The notes under the pieces are model-generated. The model was not told where the DNA came from, did no database searches, and saw nothing but the letters and a program-made list of their open reading frames with translations. A stretch of 64,000 nucleotides of DNA from Gammaproteobacteria bacterium (GTDB taxonomy: Bacteria > Pseudomonadota > Gammaproteobacteria > Pseudomonadales > Halieaceae), in contig JAUICG010000001.1 of assembly GCA_030427485.1 (NCBI GenBank), positions 310,001 to 374,000 of the forward strand, in the 5' to 3' direction. Below, piece by piece: positions 20,730 through 30,126 of the stretch. The position numbers and the translations under genes are program-made. Numbering within the stretch: the first letter of the stretch is position 1; every line of letters starts with the position of its first letter.

Positions 20730-22970
20730 TTATGTCAGTACTGCCTGCAGGGTGGCTGTGGTCAATTGCAGGCGCCGCGTGATAATGCGGATCATGAATT
20801 TGTGCAGGGCGGCGGCGATTTGCGGGTGCTCCCGCTCCAGACGGGCATTCGCGTCCTGACTGAGCACAAACAGGTCTCCGCCGGTGTCCACGATGACAGT
20901 CGCGGTCCGGGGAGTGCCGAGGTAGAAGCCGACCTCGCCAAAAACGGTTCCTGCGCCAGCGCGGCGAATCCGGTGTTTTTTGCCGGAATTGGTATCCAGG
21001 TAGACAGAGGCGGTACAGGTCTGCAGCAGGAACATCTCGTCGGAGGGGTCCCCCTGCGCCGCCAACTGCTCGCCGGGCTGGACGTACCGGTGTTCCAGAT
21101 ACTCTTCCAGTACGGAGTGGTTTTCGTAGCTGGAAATATGTTCGAAGATTTGCTGCAAAATACCCTGTTGCGCTTCCTCGCTCAATGACAACTCTTTCAG
21201 GATACGCTCCTCGCACCATTCTATTCCACGGTCGAGATCGGGCAGTATCTGTATATAGCTGGTATTCTCCTCTTCAAACCAGCTTCCCATCAGGCGCTTT
21301 TGCATTTTGTGCGTAAGCCCGGTCAACAGCAGGAAAAAATTGCGCTGGGACGCCTCCTGAGCCAGCTTCATAAAGCTCAATGCGGCGGAAGAATCCATTT
21401 CGGTGACCTGCGCGAAATCCAGAACGGCGTAGCGCAGCGGGGGTTGCTCACTATCGGCGAGGCGATCTTCAATGCGTCGTGCCAGGGCGGTGGCGGTACC
21501 GAAAAAGAGGTACCCCTCCAGCTTCAGGATCAGCGTCTGCCCGCCTGTTTCGCGCAGGTATTGTTCCTCGGCGCTATTGCGCTCCACATTGCTGCCGCGC
21601 TCCTTACCGGTGAGTGCGTAGCGCACGACATTGATCCTGCTGTAGTTGATCACGAACAGCACGATAGCGCCCAGCAGGCCTACCATGACGCCCTCCAGGA
21701 AGCCCACCGCGGCCACCGCCAATACAATAATCACGACCACGAGATACTCCAGCTGCGGTAACTTCTTGCGGGCTTCGATCAGCCATCGTTCCAGCAGGGA
21801 TACGCCGAGGAACACCAGTAGACCGGCCACGACGGGTTTGGGAAACCAGGCGATGAAGGACATGCCGTAGAACAGCATCAGCGCGCAGAATGCGGCTATA
21901 ACCAGGCCTACCAGGCGACTGCGGGGGCCGCCGACTTTCATCGCCAGTTCTGTCAGCGACATTGACGGGAGTGCAATCAGGCCACCACCGGTACCGCTGA
22001 CGGTGTTGGCGAATCCCGCCACCATCAGCTCGCGATTGATGTCGACATTGTTGCGCTGCACCACCGACAGGCCGCTCGCGGTCAGCATCAGCGAGACTGC
22101 GCTCAGCATTATAATCGTGCCGACTGTGGTCATATTTGCTATCACCACGCTCCAGTCCAGGTCGGCGGAGCCCTCGAACAGGATCGGGTTGACCAGGCGG
22201 GGGGAGGCTTCCGGGAAGGGTCCGACCAGCCATCCGCCGGCCATCAACTGTTCGGGATGCAGCCCGACAGCCGTTGCCACCGCATAGAAAACCAGCGTCA
22301 GCAGGAAGATACTCGCAGGCATGGCCAGTGATTGATGCCAGTTGCGGATTGCCCAGCGTATACAGAAAGCTGCGACTATGGCGGGCAGCCAGCGCCACAG
22401 GGCACCGGCTTCAAACAGTGCGAGGAAGTCGTCGGCTGAGGCGAGCGGGGAATCGTAGACCATGCGCAGCGCTCCCTGGATCATCAACCAGCCCGCACCC
22501 GCGAAATAGCCTCCCATCACGGAATACGGCAGGTAGCGTACCAGCGAGCCGAGGCGGAAGTAGCCGAGCGCCACCATCACGATGCCGGTCAGCAGCGTAG
22601 CGAACGCCAGGGCCCCGAAAGTTGTGACAAACAGTACGTCCGCCGGTGTGCCCGGGGGAGAACTGGCGATGATCAGGGTGACCATCAGGGCCAGTACCGG
22701 CGCGGTGTCATCGTCCGGCAGGGCCACCACGGGCCGGGCCGAGCTAAACAGGCTGAAGAGTGATCCGGCTACTACGGCGGTAGCGATCAGGATGGTGATT
22801 CCGGAGGAAAGATAGGGCGTCAATTCGCCGTGGAATATCAGGGCGGCAAAGCTCACGCTTGAAATCAGCGTGACAATGCCCGCTATGACGCCCGCCAGCA
22901 GGATTGACGCGATGCTTTCGGCGTTCAGTGTCCTGAGGGAGAGCAGGGATTGTTTGATAGAGCGCTGGAT
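20730..22970 (-). CDS. SulP-family transporter with STAS and cyclic-nucleotide-binding domains
   Basis: An anion transporter of the SulP (SLC26-like) family joined to a STAS domain and a C-terminal cNMP-binding domain. Counting from the GTG at 22856, membrane segments span about 1-405, STAS about 440-545 (AVLDFAQVTEMDSSAAL) and CNB about 585-690. The phosphate-binding cassette FGEVGFYLGTPRTATV keeps Glu641 and Arg650, so it probably binds cAMP or cGMP. The first membrane helix (SIASILLAGVIAGIVTLISS) lies upstream of that GTG. I therefore place the start at an ATC codon (22968-22970), seven bases after GGAG (22978-22981) and one base past the cyclase stop. Substrate (sulfate, bicarbonate or other) is unknown. 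Confidence 0.88.
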   Translation of the reverse strand: MQRSIKQSLLSLRTLNAESIASILLAGVIAGIVTLISSVSFAALIFHGELTPYLSSGITILIATAVVAGSLFSLFSSARPVVALPDDDTAPVLALMVTLIIASSPPGTPADVLFVTTFGALAFATLLTGIVMVALGYFRLGSLVRYLPYSVMGGYFAGAGWLMIQGALRMVYDSPLASADDFLALFEAGALWRWLPAIVAAFCIRWAIRNWHQSLAMPASIFLLTLVFYAVATAVGLHPEQLMAGGWLVGPFPEASPRLVNPILFEGSADLDWSVVIANMTTVGTIIMLSAVSLMLTASGLSVVQRNNVDINRELMVAGFANTVSGTGGGLIALPSMSLTELAMKVGGPRSRLVGLVIAAFCALMLFYGMSFIAWFPKPVVAGLLVFLGVSLLERWLIEARKKLPQLEYLVVVIIVLAVAAVGFLEGVMVGLLGAIVLFVINYSRINVVRYALTGKERGSNVERNSAEEQYLRETGGQTLILKLEGYLFFGTATALARRIEDRLADSEQPPLRYAVLDFAQVTEMDSSAALSFMKLAQEASQRNFFLLLTGLTHKMQKRLMGSWFEEENTSYIQILPDLDRGIEWCEERILKELSLSEEAQQGILQQIFEHISSYENHSVLEEYLEHRYVQPGEQLAAQGDPSDEMFLLQTCTASVYLDTNSGKKHRIRRAGAGTVFGEVGFYLGTPRTATVIVDTGGDLFVLSQDANARLEREHPQIAAALHKFMIRIITRRLQLTTATLQAVLT

Positions 22971-22971
22971 G

Positions 22972-25158
22972 TCACTTCTCCGCGAGCACGATGGTGGTGG
23001 ACAGTATCCCCGCGGTGATTCTCTCGTAGTGCAGGTTGACCAGCGGGTCCCGGGGAAAATCCGCCATCAGCTTTTCAAACATTCCACTCGCCGCGGGGTC
23101 ATCGCGGGAGAGTAACTCGAAAGCCTCGCGATAGCGCTTCATCAGGGGGGATGCCGCGGCCTGCTCGGAAATGGGCTCGAAAGCTTCTATCGCCTCCGTT
23201 TTCCCTTTAAGCACAAGCGCCCCTATCGGTCGGAAAAAATGGTTGGGGCACTGCGCCGCTGTCGTGCCGGCAATACAAATTTGCGTGCCGAGGTGCTTGT
23301 TGACGCTTTCCATCCGGGCGGCGGTATTAATCGCATCCCCGTGCGCAGTATAGTCAAAGCGTTCGCTGCCCCCGAAGTTGCCCACGATAGCCCTGCCGGT
23401 ATTGATCCCTATCCGGGTCACCCCGAAGGCCATGCCGCGGGCCTGCATCTTGGCGATAAAGTCACTACTGATGCGGTCCATGGCCAGGGCGCATTTGACT
23501 GCTCGTTCGGCGTGGTCCGGTTGATCGAGAGGCGCATTGAATATCCCCACCACCGCATCGCCCACGATTTTGTCTATCGTGCCGCCGTGCTCCATCACGG
23601 CGTGGCACATGGCCTCGAGGTATTCGTTCAGTACCGATACCAGCAGTTCCGGACTGGCGCTCTCGGTGAAGGAAGTAAAGCCCGCGATATCGGAAAACAG
23701 AAAAGACATCTCCCGCGATTCACCCGTCAATCTGAGGCTGTCGGGATTGCTCACCAGCTGGTCGACCAGCGCCGGCGCCATATAGGAGCTGAAGGCCTTG
23801 CGCACCTGGCGTTTTTGCCTGGCTTCGGCGAAATAACCGAACAGTACATTCATCGAAATAATCGACATCACGGTGAGCAGGGGCATCACCGGCGACAATG
23901 CCAACTGCGCGGAAGACCATAGCCAGACATCGCCGGCGATCATCAGCCCGATAAAGAGTACCGCAAACACGGTAATCGCCAGCGCGCCGAATGCCGGACA
24001 AAGGAAGGCCAACAGCAGGCCCGATACCGCTATTGCCAGCGCACTGGCGGCGTTGGCCCAGTCCGGCTCGCGGGGGAAGGGTTTTCCGGAAAGAATCCTT
24101 TGCAATACCGTGGCATGGACCTCTACCCCGGGAAAGGTCGGGCCGGTGGGCGTGCTGACAAGGTCTGACAGGCCCAGTGCGGAGGACCCTATCAGCACCG
24201 CCGAGTTCTGCAACTGCGGAAAGGTATCCGGGTTTGCCGCGCGAACAATTCTGGTCGCCGAAATATAGGGTATGCCCCCGCGCTTTCCGGTATACGGAAT
24301 GAGCACCCTGCCGTACTGGTCTGTAGGAATCAGCGTACGATCCAGCCACAGCCCGGTGATGCGCTCGCTTTCTCCGGCGTGCGCGGTGTCCATTTTGAAA
24401 CGCAGCGACTTGGTATAGCGGCGCGCCATCGCCAGCGACAGCGAGGGATAGATCGCGTCGTCGATTCCGAGTATCAGTGGGGTACTCCTGAGCACGCCGT
24501 CCGCATCCATGGTGGTGTTAAGGAAGCCGCCGTGGTTAGCTGCCTTTTGCAGCAGCGCCATATTGCCGGTGTAGCTCGACATGATTGGCAGGGTAAGTTT
24601 ACCTCGCTGCTCCGGCGAAATCACTGACCAGGGCGAGGGCAGCTCACCCACCGATTCCTCGCCGCCGGCGTGAAGCAGGAATCCCAGCACGACATTCTGC
24701 CCCGCGAGAAGCCGGGAGAACGCCAGGTCCCGGTCCATTTGGGGTATCAATTGCTCCAGGTAGTCCCTGTGCTCGAGGTCGCCGGTCTGTGACGCCGCCT
24801 CAATCAGTTCGCGCGCGACATTGCGCTCGGATTCGGCAAAAGCCACGTCAAAGCCTATTGTATGCACACCCGCTTCTTTCAGCCGGGTGACCAGGGTACC
24901 CATCTTCTCGCGGCTCCAGGGCCAGCGACCCTCCGCACGCAGGCTGTCCTCGTCGATGTCGATGATAATCACGTTGCCCGTGGTGGGCGGATGATCCGGC
25001 AGGGTCAGGTTCAGCCTCAGATCATAGGCCAGGTAGTTCAGGCGGTTGATGATGGTGCGGTTGGAGTCGGCACCGGACATTTGCAGCCACAGTGCAAGGA
25101 GTGTGAAAGCGATACCCAGCGTAATCCTGGAACGATGATTGGTCAGGTACTGCTTCAT
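22972..25158 (-). CDS. CHASE2-domain class III adenylate cyclase
   Basis: A 728-residue membrane cyclase. Order: membrane segment (about 10-28), periplasmic CHASE2 sensor (about 35-345), two or three membrane segments (about 368-440) and a class III cyclase domain (485-665). Metal ligands are Asp490 (FLFSDIAGFT) and Asp534 (IVGDAVVG). Substrate residues are Lys530 and Thr604 (FDYTAHGD), and transition-state residues Asn611 and Arg615. Thr at the position of the usual Asp is the mark of class IIIb, a group with bicarbonate-responsive members. It ends one base before the SulP reading frame and follows two exported proteins, suggesting one operon. Confidence 0.93.
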   Translation of the reverse strand: MKQYLTNHRSRITLGIAFTLLALWLQMSGADSNRTIINRLNYLAYDLRLNLTLPDHPPTTGNVIIIDIDEDSLRAEGRWPWSREKMGTLVTRLKEAGVHTIGFDVAFAESERNVARELIEAASQTGDLEHRDYLEQLIPQMDRDLAFSRLLAGQNVVLGFLLHAGGEESVGELPSPWSVISPEQRGKLTLPIMSSYTGNMALLQKAANHGGFLNTTMDADGVLRSTPLILGIDDAIYPSLSLAMARRYTKSLRFKMDTAHAGESERITGLWLDRTLIPTDQYGRVLIPYTGKRGGIPYISATRIVRAANPDTFPQLQNSAVLIGSSALGLSDLVSTPTGPTFPGVEVHATVLQRILSGKPFPREPDWANAASALAIAVSGLLLAFLCPAFGALAITVFAVLFIGLMIAGDVWLWSSAQLALSPVMPLLTVMSIISMNVLFGYFAEARQKRQVRKAFSSYMAPALVDQLVSNPDSLRLTGESREMSFLFSDIAGFTSFTESASPELLVSVLNEYLEAMCHAVMEHGGTIDKIVGDAVVGIFNAPLDQPDHAERAVKCALAMDRISSDFIAKMQARGMAFGVTRIGINTGRAIVGNFGGSERFDYTAHGDAINTAARMESVNKHLGTQICIAGTTAAQCPNHFFRPIGALVLKGKTEAIEAFEPISEQAAASPLMKRYREAFELLSRDDPAASGMFEKLMADFPRDPLVNLHYERITAGILSTTIVLAEK

Positions 25159-25200
25159 GTCCGGCTGTCTTGTCCTGGGAGCGCCTTTGCAAGCGCCGCG

Positions 25201-25986
25201 CTATTCAGGGCTTGGAGGCTTGCCGATGCTGCCCCCGGGAGGTACGTCGCGCTCGGGCTGTATAGGCGGTTTGGGCTTGACCGGTGGTGGCTTCGGGGTC
25301 GTCCGGGGGGTGATAAAAGCGTCGAAGTTCTCCTTGAGCTTGTCAGCATTGTCTTTTGCCCGTTCAATGTCCCGCGCTTGCGCGGGGGCGGCTTTCAGGG
25401 CGGCGTCCCGGAAGCGGTCCGCGTTGGCCGGGTCGAGTAACGAGGCGACAAATACCATGTTTCCCGCCTCTTCCGGGCGTGCCGTGGAGATCAGTGCAAC
25501 GGTATCGGCCACGGTGGAGGCATCGATGCACAGGTGTTTGGCGTTATTGATGAGTACAGCCATCACCATCATCAGCTCACCCGAGTTCAGGGCCTTCAAC
25601 TGCGCCGCGATGGCGGCTGCGGTAGCTTCGTCATACTCGGGCCGTGCCGTCAATCGATGGGGCGCGTTCCCCAGGCTGCAGCCGTTCTCTGTGGGCAGTA
25701 GATCAGAGGCATCGGGCGATGATGCCGCTATGGCCTGGACCACCTCATTCACCGGGTTGGGTACAGTTGCAGGCGCCAGCAAGGTCTGTCCGGTGCCGGG
25801 ATCCTGCCGGGTGGTACTCCCGGTGGTGACGATGATGGATTCCCTTGTGCCGTCCGCGCTCTCGCGCAGAAAGGTGGCTTCGCCTATCATTGCCTCGACG
25901 GTCACATTATCAGCAGCGAACAGCGCACCGGAGGCGCTTGTCATCAGCAGTGCGACTGACGGCAGAATTCTACGCAGTGCCAGCAC
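25201..25986 (-). CDS. Exported protein of unknown function with proline-rich tail
   Basis: A 261-residue protein that I do not recognise. A signal peptide (1-24, ending ALFA) is followed by an all-purpose-looking segment with two cysteines (NGCSLGN, KHLCID). Then come an Ala-rich helical part (about 110-215) and a Pro/Lys-rich tail (PKPPPVKPKPPIQPE). Start is GTG at 25986 with GGAG six bases upstream, inside the end of the FecR gene. Its place between the FecR and cyclase genes suggests a periplasmic part of the same signalling operon; that is inference. Confidence 0.75.
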   Translation of the reverse strand: MLALRRILPSVALLMTSASGALFAADNVTVEAMIGEATFLRESADGTRESIIVTTGSTTRQDPGTGQTLLAPATVPNPVNEVVQAIAASSPDASDLLPTENGCSLGNAPHRLTARPEYDEATAAAIAAQLKALNSGELMMVMAVLINNAKHLCIDASTVADTVALISTARPEEAGNMVFVASLLDPANADRFRDAALKAAPAQARDIERAKDNADKLKENFDAFITPRTTPKPPPVKPKPPIQPERDVPPGGSIGKPPSPE

Positions 25987-25989
25987 CGA

Positions 25990-26430
25990 TTACTCCGTGG
26001 GTGGGGAGACGGAGATGCTGATAAAGGTGCCGCGCACACCGATGGTGGAGTTGCCCGCAGTAAAGCTGATATTTTCGGGATCCTCCTTCGCGATTCGGCC
26101 GCTGACGTAACGCAGCGTGCCTGAAAGGATATTGACCTTACTGGTGTTGGATCCCGGTTCGTCGGTGTCGAAACTGTAGTCGCTTATCAGTATTTCCGAA
26201 CCGCTGTCGAGGTCGAGCACACTGTTGTCGGACAGCACGATTTTGACGGATGAGTCGGGCCCTGTGGTGATTGTATCTTCGCGGTTCAATTCGGTCTCAG
26301 CGTCTACCGGTTCACCGTTGACGCGGACATCGCCCTCAAAACTGAGGATGCGGCCATCGGCTGACCAGGCACCCGCGCTCACCAATACCAGCAGTAACGT
26401 CAATATACGAACAGGGAGAATGGCAGGCAT
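25990..26430 (-). CDS. Exported FecR-domain protein
   Basis: A 146-residue secreted protein: signal peptide to about residue 24 (AGAWSA), then one FecR domain. The domain shows GDVRVNGEPVDAETELNRED, TGPDSSVKIVLSDNSVLDLDSGSEI and the closing NSTIGVRGTFISI. ATG at 26430 has AAGGG eight bases upstream; an in-frame GTG at 26439 is the alternative. Unlike sigma-regulator FecR it has no cytoplasmic anti-sigma part. FecR-type exported proteins next to CHASE2 cyclases are a known association, so it may modulate the cyclase sensor. Confidence 0.85.
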   Translation of the reverse strand: MPAILPVRILTLLLVLVSAGAWSADGRILSFEGDVRVNGEPVDAETELNREDTITTGPDSSVKIVLSDNSVLDLDSGSEILISDYSFDTDEPGSNTSKVNILSGTLRYVSGRIAKEDPENISFTAGNSTIGVRGTFISISVSPPTE

Positions 26431-26527
26431 GGGTCGCACCCTTTGATAAAGAGTCGGATTGAAAGTGCAAATATAGGCTTAGTAAATCGGCAGCGCAAGC
26501 CCACCACAATTCCCGATACGCCGATGT

Positions 26528-27853
26528 TCACTGCTGCTCGCGAACAACCGCCACCCAGGCAAAGGCCAGCAGTACGACGAACCACAGGCTGTTGGCGGGT
26601 ATGTGCAGATTGAAATCCGTGAAGCTGTGAATCAGTATACTGGTGATGCCCATCGCGCTGGCCAACCCCAGTCCCTGATGCAGGCTGGAGGAGCGGCTAC
26701 GCTGGGCTTGCAGGGATTGCCACAGACTGGTCAGCACGGCGGTACCGAGCAGTGCGAACCCGATGAACCCGAAGCCGCTGCCGATTTCGAGGTAATCGTT
26801 TTCGGCGTGCCGGTAGTACAGGGAGTCCGGGCTCATGTATCCGCCGTGCACATAGGCATCGAAGAAGCTGTCCGCGCCCGTCCCGGTCCAGAAGTGATCC
26901 TGCCACATGACAATGCTGTCTCTTGCCACCTCGTCACGCTTTTCGGTTGCAAGGGTGGTGCGCTGCAATCGCTCCACGACCTCGTTCACCCCGAACCATT
27001 TTCCGACGATGTAGAGGTCAACCAGCAGCAGGCTGATAAAAAACAGCACCGCATTGCGGGTCACCCGCTGTTGCAGAACCATGCCGACAGTGCCGCATAC
27101 CAGAAGGCTGGAGAAGAACGCCACATTGCCCATGCGGGATCGCGTCAGCACCAGCGCGACAACCATTATCACCAGGTACAACCGCAACCTGAACTTTCGG
27201 CTTAACAGGGTATCGATCATGCGGCGCGTAAACTCGCGCCAATTGGCTGCCGGGCGACGGTGCAATCGGGCCACGAGCATACCGATACCTATTGCCAGGT
27301 TCATCTCCAGGAATCCCGCCAGGTGATTGCGGTTTACAAAGGTGCCGCTGGCGCTGCTGCGGAGAAAAGTCTTGTCCAGGAACGGCACTTGCTCCAGATC
27401 GCTCATCATCATCGCACTGGCGAAAAAGGCCTGGAAAACCGCGCAGCCCACCATCACCTGGGCGATCCGGAGGATGCGCTCCCGTGAGTCGACCAGCACC
27501 AGCACCAGTACAAATGCCGCCACCAGCGCCAGGCCGAGCAATAGGGCGAGCCTGGTGGAGTCGGGTGCAACGGTGATGCCTGACATGATTTGTGCCAACA
27601 CCCATACCTGTGCCGCTATCAGCGCATACAGTGCGGGCCACGCCCGGCGCAGCGCGGCCGTTGTGCGTACATGACCCGATAGCATCAGTACGAGACATCC
27701 CAGCAGCGCGCATAGCAATAAAACGGATAACAGCACAGTTGACCAGTCGCGGTTGCTGCCCAGTGGCAGGGGCGCCCACGCCAGCACGGCCAGCAAGTAA
27801 TAAAACAGCGCGTTATTCGCCCAGTGGTAGGATGTGATAGCGGGCCGAGACAT
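26528..27853 (-). CDS. O-antigen ligase/Wzy-type polymerase family membrane protein
   Basis: A polytopic membrane protein (about ten segments) of the O-antigen ligase family. The long periplasmic loop near residues 300-345 carries DHFWTGTGADSFFDAY and HAENDYLEIGSGFG, the usual Wzy_C region. It could polymerise repeat units or ligate the polymer. The frame is open to a GTG at 27937, but ATG at 27853 gives a normal cytoplasmic N-terminus (about 441 residues). No strong ribosome binding site decides between them. It is divergent from the outer-membrane barrel gene. Confidence 0.8.
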   Translation of the reverse strand: MSRPAITSYHWANNALFYYLLAVLAWAPLPLGSNRDWSTVLLSVLLLCALLGCLVLMLSGHVRTTAALRRAWPALYALIAAQVWVLAQIMSGITVAPDSTRLALLLGLALVAAFVLVLVLVDSRERILRIAQVMVGCAVFQAFFASAMMMSDLEQVPFLDKTFLRSSASGTFVNRNHLAGFLEMNLAIGIGMLVARLHRRPAANWREFTRRMIDTLLSRKFRLRLYLVIMVVALVLTRSRMGNVAFFSSLLVCGTVGMVLQQRVTRNAVLFFISLLLVDLYIVGKWFGVNEVVERLQRTTLATEKRDEVARDSIVMWQDHFWTGTGADSFFDAYVHGGYMSPDSLYYRHAENDYLEIGSGFGFIGFALLGTAVLTSLWQSLQAQRSRSSSLHQGLGLASAMGITSILIHSFTDFNLHIPANSLWFVVLLAFAWVAVVREQQ

Positions 27854-28121
27854 TATCGAGCGCATACCCTGACGATAAAACGTCCATAATACAGCGAGAG
27901 ACGAAATTCCGGCCACGGAACCTTGCCAACAATGCACGATTCACTTGGCAGAAAGGCGGCACAATGGCATTCTCTTGTCCCAGCCGTATTGCGCTAGAAT
28001 AGCGCCGCACAAGGCCGGGGTGGCGCAACACATAATGAACAAAGCAGTACATGCTGAATTTGCAGTGCGCTTGCCGGCGGAGCGCCAGAATCAATTCCAT
28101 GTTGTGAGAAGGACCCCCCGC

Positions 28122-29363
28122 ATGCGCGACAGGTTTTCCGACTCGGCCGGCTTTGCCAGGGCTTTGGCTGCGTTTGTGTTCGCGCTGCACAGCACGCAGA
28201 GTACCCTGGCGGCGGCTCCACCCGATGGGCCTGCCGCGATCGAAGCAGGCCCTTTCGCGATTACACCTACTGCCGGTGTGGAAACCAGGCACCGCGATAA
28301 TATCTATCTGCAGCAGGATAATGGCACCGATAGCTGGATCTACCTTGCGCGTCCGACACTCAACGTCCTGGCACAGGATCGCAATAATACCTACCAGTTG
28401 AACTACCAGGGCGAGGCCGCCTGGTACCAGGTCAGCCGGCACAATGACGACAACGACTATTTCGACAATACGATCTCCGGCGAGGCCCATATGGAGTTTT
28501 CGGAGCGTTGGATTGCCGAGGGCTTTGTCAGCTGGGCCGCCCTGCATGAGGATCGTGGTACCGGACTTTCGGAGGGCCTGATTGGCGAGGTGCTGCCCAA
28601 ACCCATCGAATACGACCAGGGCGACGTGGCCGGCTCGCTTCAGCTTGGCTCCCAGGACGATGTCGGCTGGCTGCTGCTGAAAGCGGGTTACATGGAACGC
28701 CAGTACCAGAACTTCAAGGAACTCACGCGGCCGCGCGACCGCGACGAGACGACGCTGGACGCCACGTTTTTCCACCCGGTCGCTCCCAAGACAGACATCC
28801 TGGCCCAGTACACGTTCAAGCGTATTCACTACCCGAACCCCTTCGAGGATATTGCGCAACTGGACAGCGACGAAAATACCGTTTCCCTGGGTGCGCAATG
28901 GGAGATCACACCCAACCTGACCAGTACGGCCAAGGCAAGCTACATCGACAAAGACTTCAAGGATTCGTCTCGCGCCGACTGGGACGGCCTCGGCTGGACG
29001 CTGGAACTGTTAATGCAACCGAGGGAACAGGACACCATCCTCGTGACGAGCACGCGGCACCCGGAGGAAACCACGCTACAGGGGAATTTCATCAAGCGAG
29101 AGGTGTTCACCGCGACATGGACACACCAGTGGTCCGATCGTGTCTACTCCGAGTTGGGGGGCCTGCTTGGCCAGGACAACTATGCCCAGTCATTCGACAA
29201 CAGGGAAGACGATATTTTCAATGCCTCACTCAAGGTGGGCTACGAGTTTCGCCGCTGGGTGAATGTCTATACCGGTTACGCCTACGATCGCAAGAATTCA
29301 AACGTTGAAAACCTGAGTTACCGGGACTACGTTTTCAATCTCGGTGTGGAATTCAGCCTGTAG
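28122..29363 (+). CDS. Outer-membrane beta-barrel protein of exopolysaccharide locus
   Basis: A 413-residue protein with a signal peptide (ending STLAAA, about residue 32). It then shows alternating amphipathic strands rich in Tyr, Trp, Asp and Asn, and ends in Phe-Ser-Leu, as outer-membrane barrels often do. It resembles the beta-barrel proteins found in exopolysaccharide operons (OMP_b-brl type). ATG at 28122 with AGAAGGA at 28106-28112 is preferred to the open frame from 27945. It may form the outer-membrane passage, since the Wza-like protein at 32543 is short. Confidence 0.75.
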   Translation: MRDRFSDSAGFARALAAFVFALHSTQSTLAAAPPDGPAAIEAGPFAITPTAGVETRHRDNIYLQQDNGTDSWIYLARPTLNVLAQDRNNTYQLNYQGEAAWYQVSRHNDDNDYFDNTISGEAHMEFSERWIAEGFVSWAALHEDRGTGLSEGLIGEVLPKPIEYDQGDVAGSLQLGSQDDVGWLLLKAGYMERQYQNFKELTRPRDRDETTLDATFFHPVAPKTDILAQYTFKRIHYPNPFEDIAQLDSDENTVSLGAQWEITPNLTSTAKASYIDKDFKDSSRADWDGLGWTLELLMQPREQDTILVTSTRHPEETTLQGNFIKREVFTATWTHQWSDRVYSELGGLLGQDNYAQSFDNREDDIFNASLKVGYEFRRWVNVYTGYAYDRKNSNVENLSYRDYVFNLGVEFSL

Positions 29364-29403
29364 TCCGCCTGCGATCCCCGTGTCACCCGCCCCGGGTCTA
29401 CTC

Positions 29404-30096
29404 CTAGTCGCCAAACGGGTCTTCCGGCAGGCCTTCCGCGATGCTGTCCGAACGATAACCCCTGCCTTCGCCCTGCCCCCAACCTCTCGGTAGCCAGTTG
29501 CTTTTTACCTGTTTCCGTACGGCCTTGCCCGATTCCCTGCCAGCTCGAACCAGTTGCCAATAGTCTTTCAGACTCAATACCCGCCAGGCGAATTCGCGCA
29601 CCGTGCCATTCATTCTGAAATTGTAAACCTGTACTTCTCCATCAACGACTGCGGGGAACACTACATTCTCCTGTATATCCACCAGTGCCATTGTTTTCAT
29701 TCTGGTTTTATGGCCGACCCATGTCAGGCTGAGGTCGCGGGTGGGATCATCGCTGCGGACTTCAAACGTCCACTCGTCGCTTTTCCCGTAGACGACGGGG
29801 TGGTAGTCCGTATTGTAAGTTTCCCTGTCGGAATCCCAGTCGGGGCGGTAGAACATCACACTCAGGTAGGTGCCTGTCCAGGTCTGGCTGAGTTCCGGCA
29901 GGTCGTAGTCGTCCAGTTCCGGTGACGCATTCCACAATTGACCCAGTGTATTGTAGGGGTCCTCCAGGCCCTCCGCCTCGGAGGTGAGGATAAGCTGGAC
30001 AGCCCATTCGCCCGGCTTCAGGTCCGCGGCCCGGGCGTGGGAAGCTGCGACTGTGGCCAGTGCGGCGAATAGGGTCAGTGCAAGTCTCAGTTTCAT
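29404..30096 (-). CDS. Exported protein of unknown function
   Basis: A 230-residue protein with a clear signal peptide (MKLRLALTLF to HARA, about 1-23). The mature part is rich in aromatic and acidic residues (WTGTYLSVMFYRPDWDSD) and ends in a basic, Gly-rich tail. I recognise no family. It is the last of three same-strand genes for exported products (30995-31201, 30127-30900, 29404-30096), 30 bases after the second. Confidence 0.7.
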   Translation of the reverse strand: MKLRLALTLFAALATVAASHARAADLKPGEWAVQLILTSEAEGLEDPYNTLGQLWNASPELDDYDLPELSQTWTGTYLSVMFYRPDWDSDRETYNTDYHPVVYGKSDEWTFEVRSDDPTRDLSLTWVGHKTRMKTMALVDIQENVVFPAVVDGEVQVYNFRMNGTVREFAWRVLSLKDYWQLVRAGRESGKAVRKQVKSNWLPRGWGQGEGRGYRSDSIAEGLPEDPFGD

Positions 30097-30126
30097 AGTG
30101 GTCTTCCGCGATTCTGCATGCTGGGT

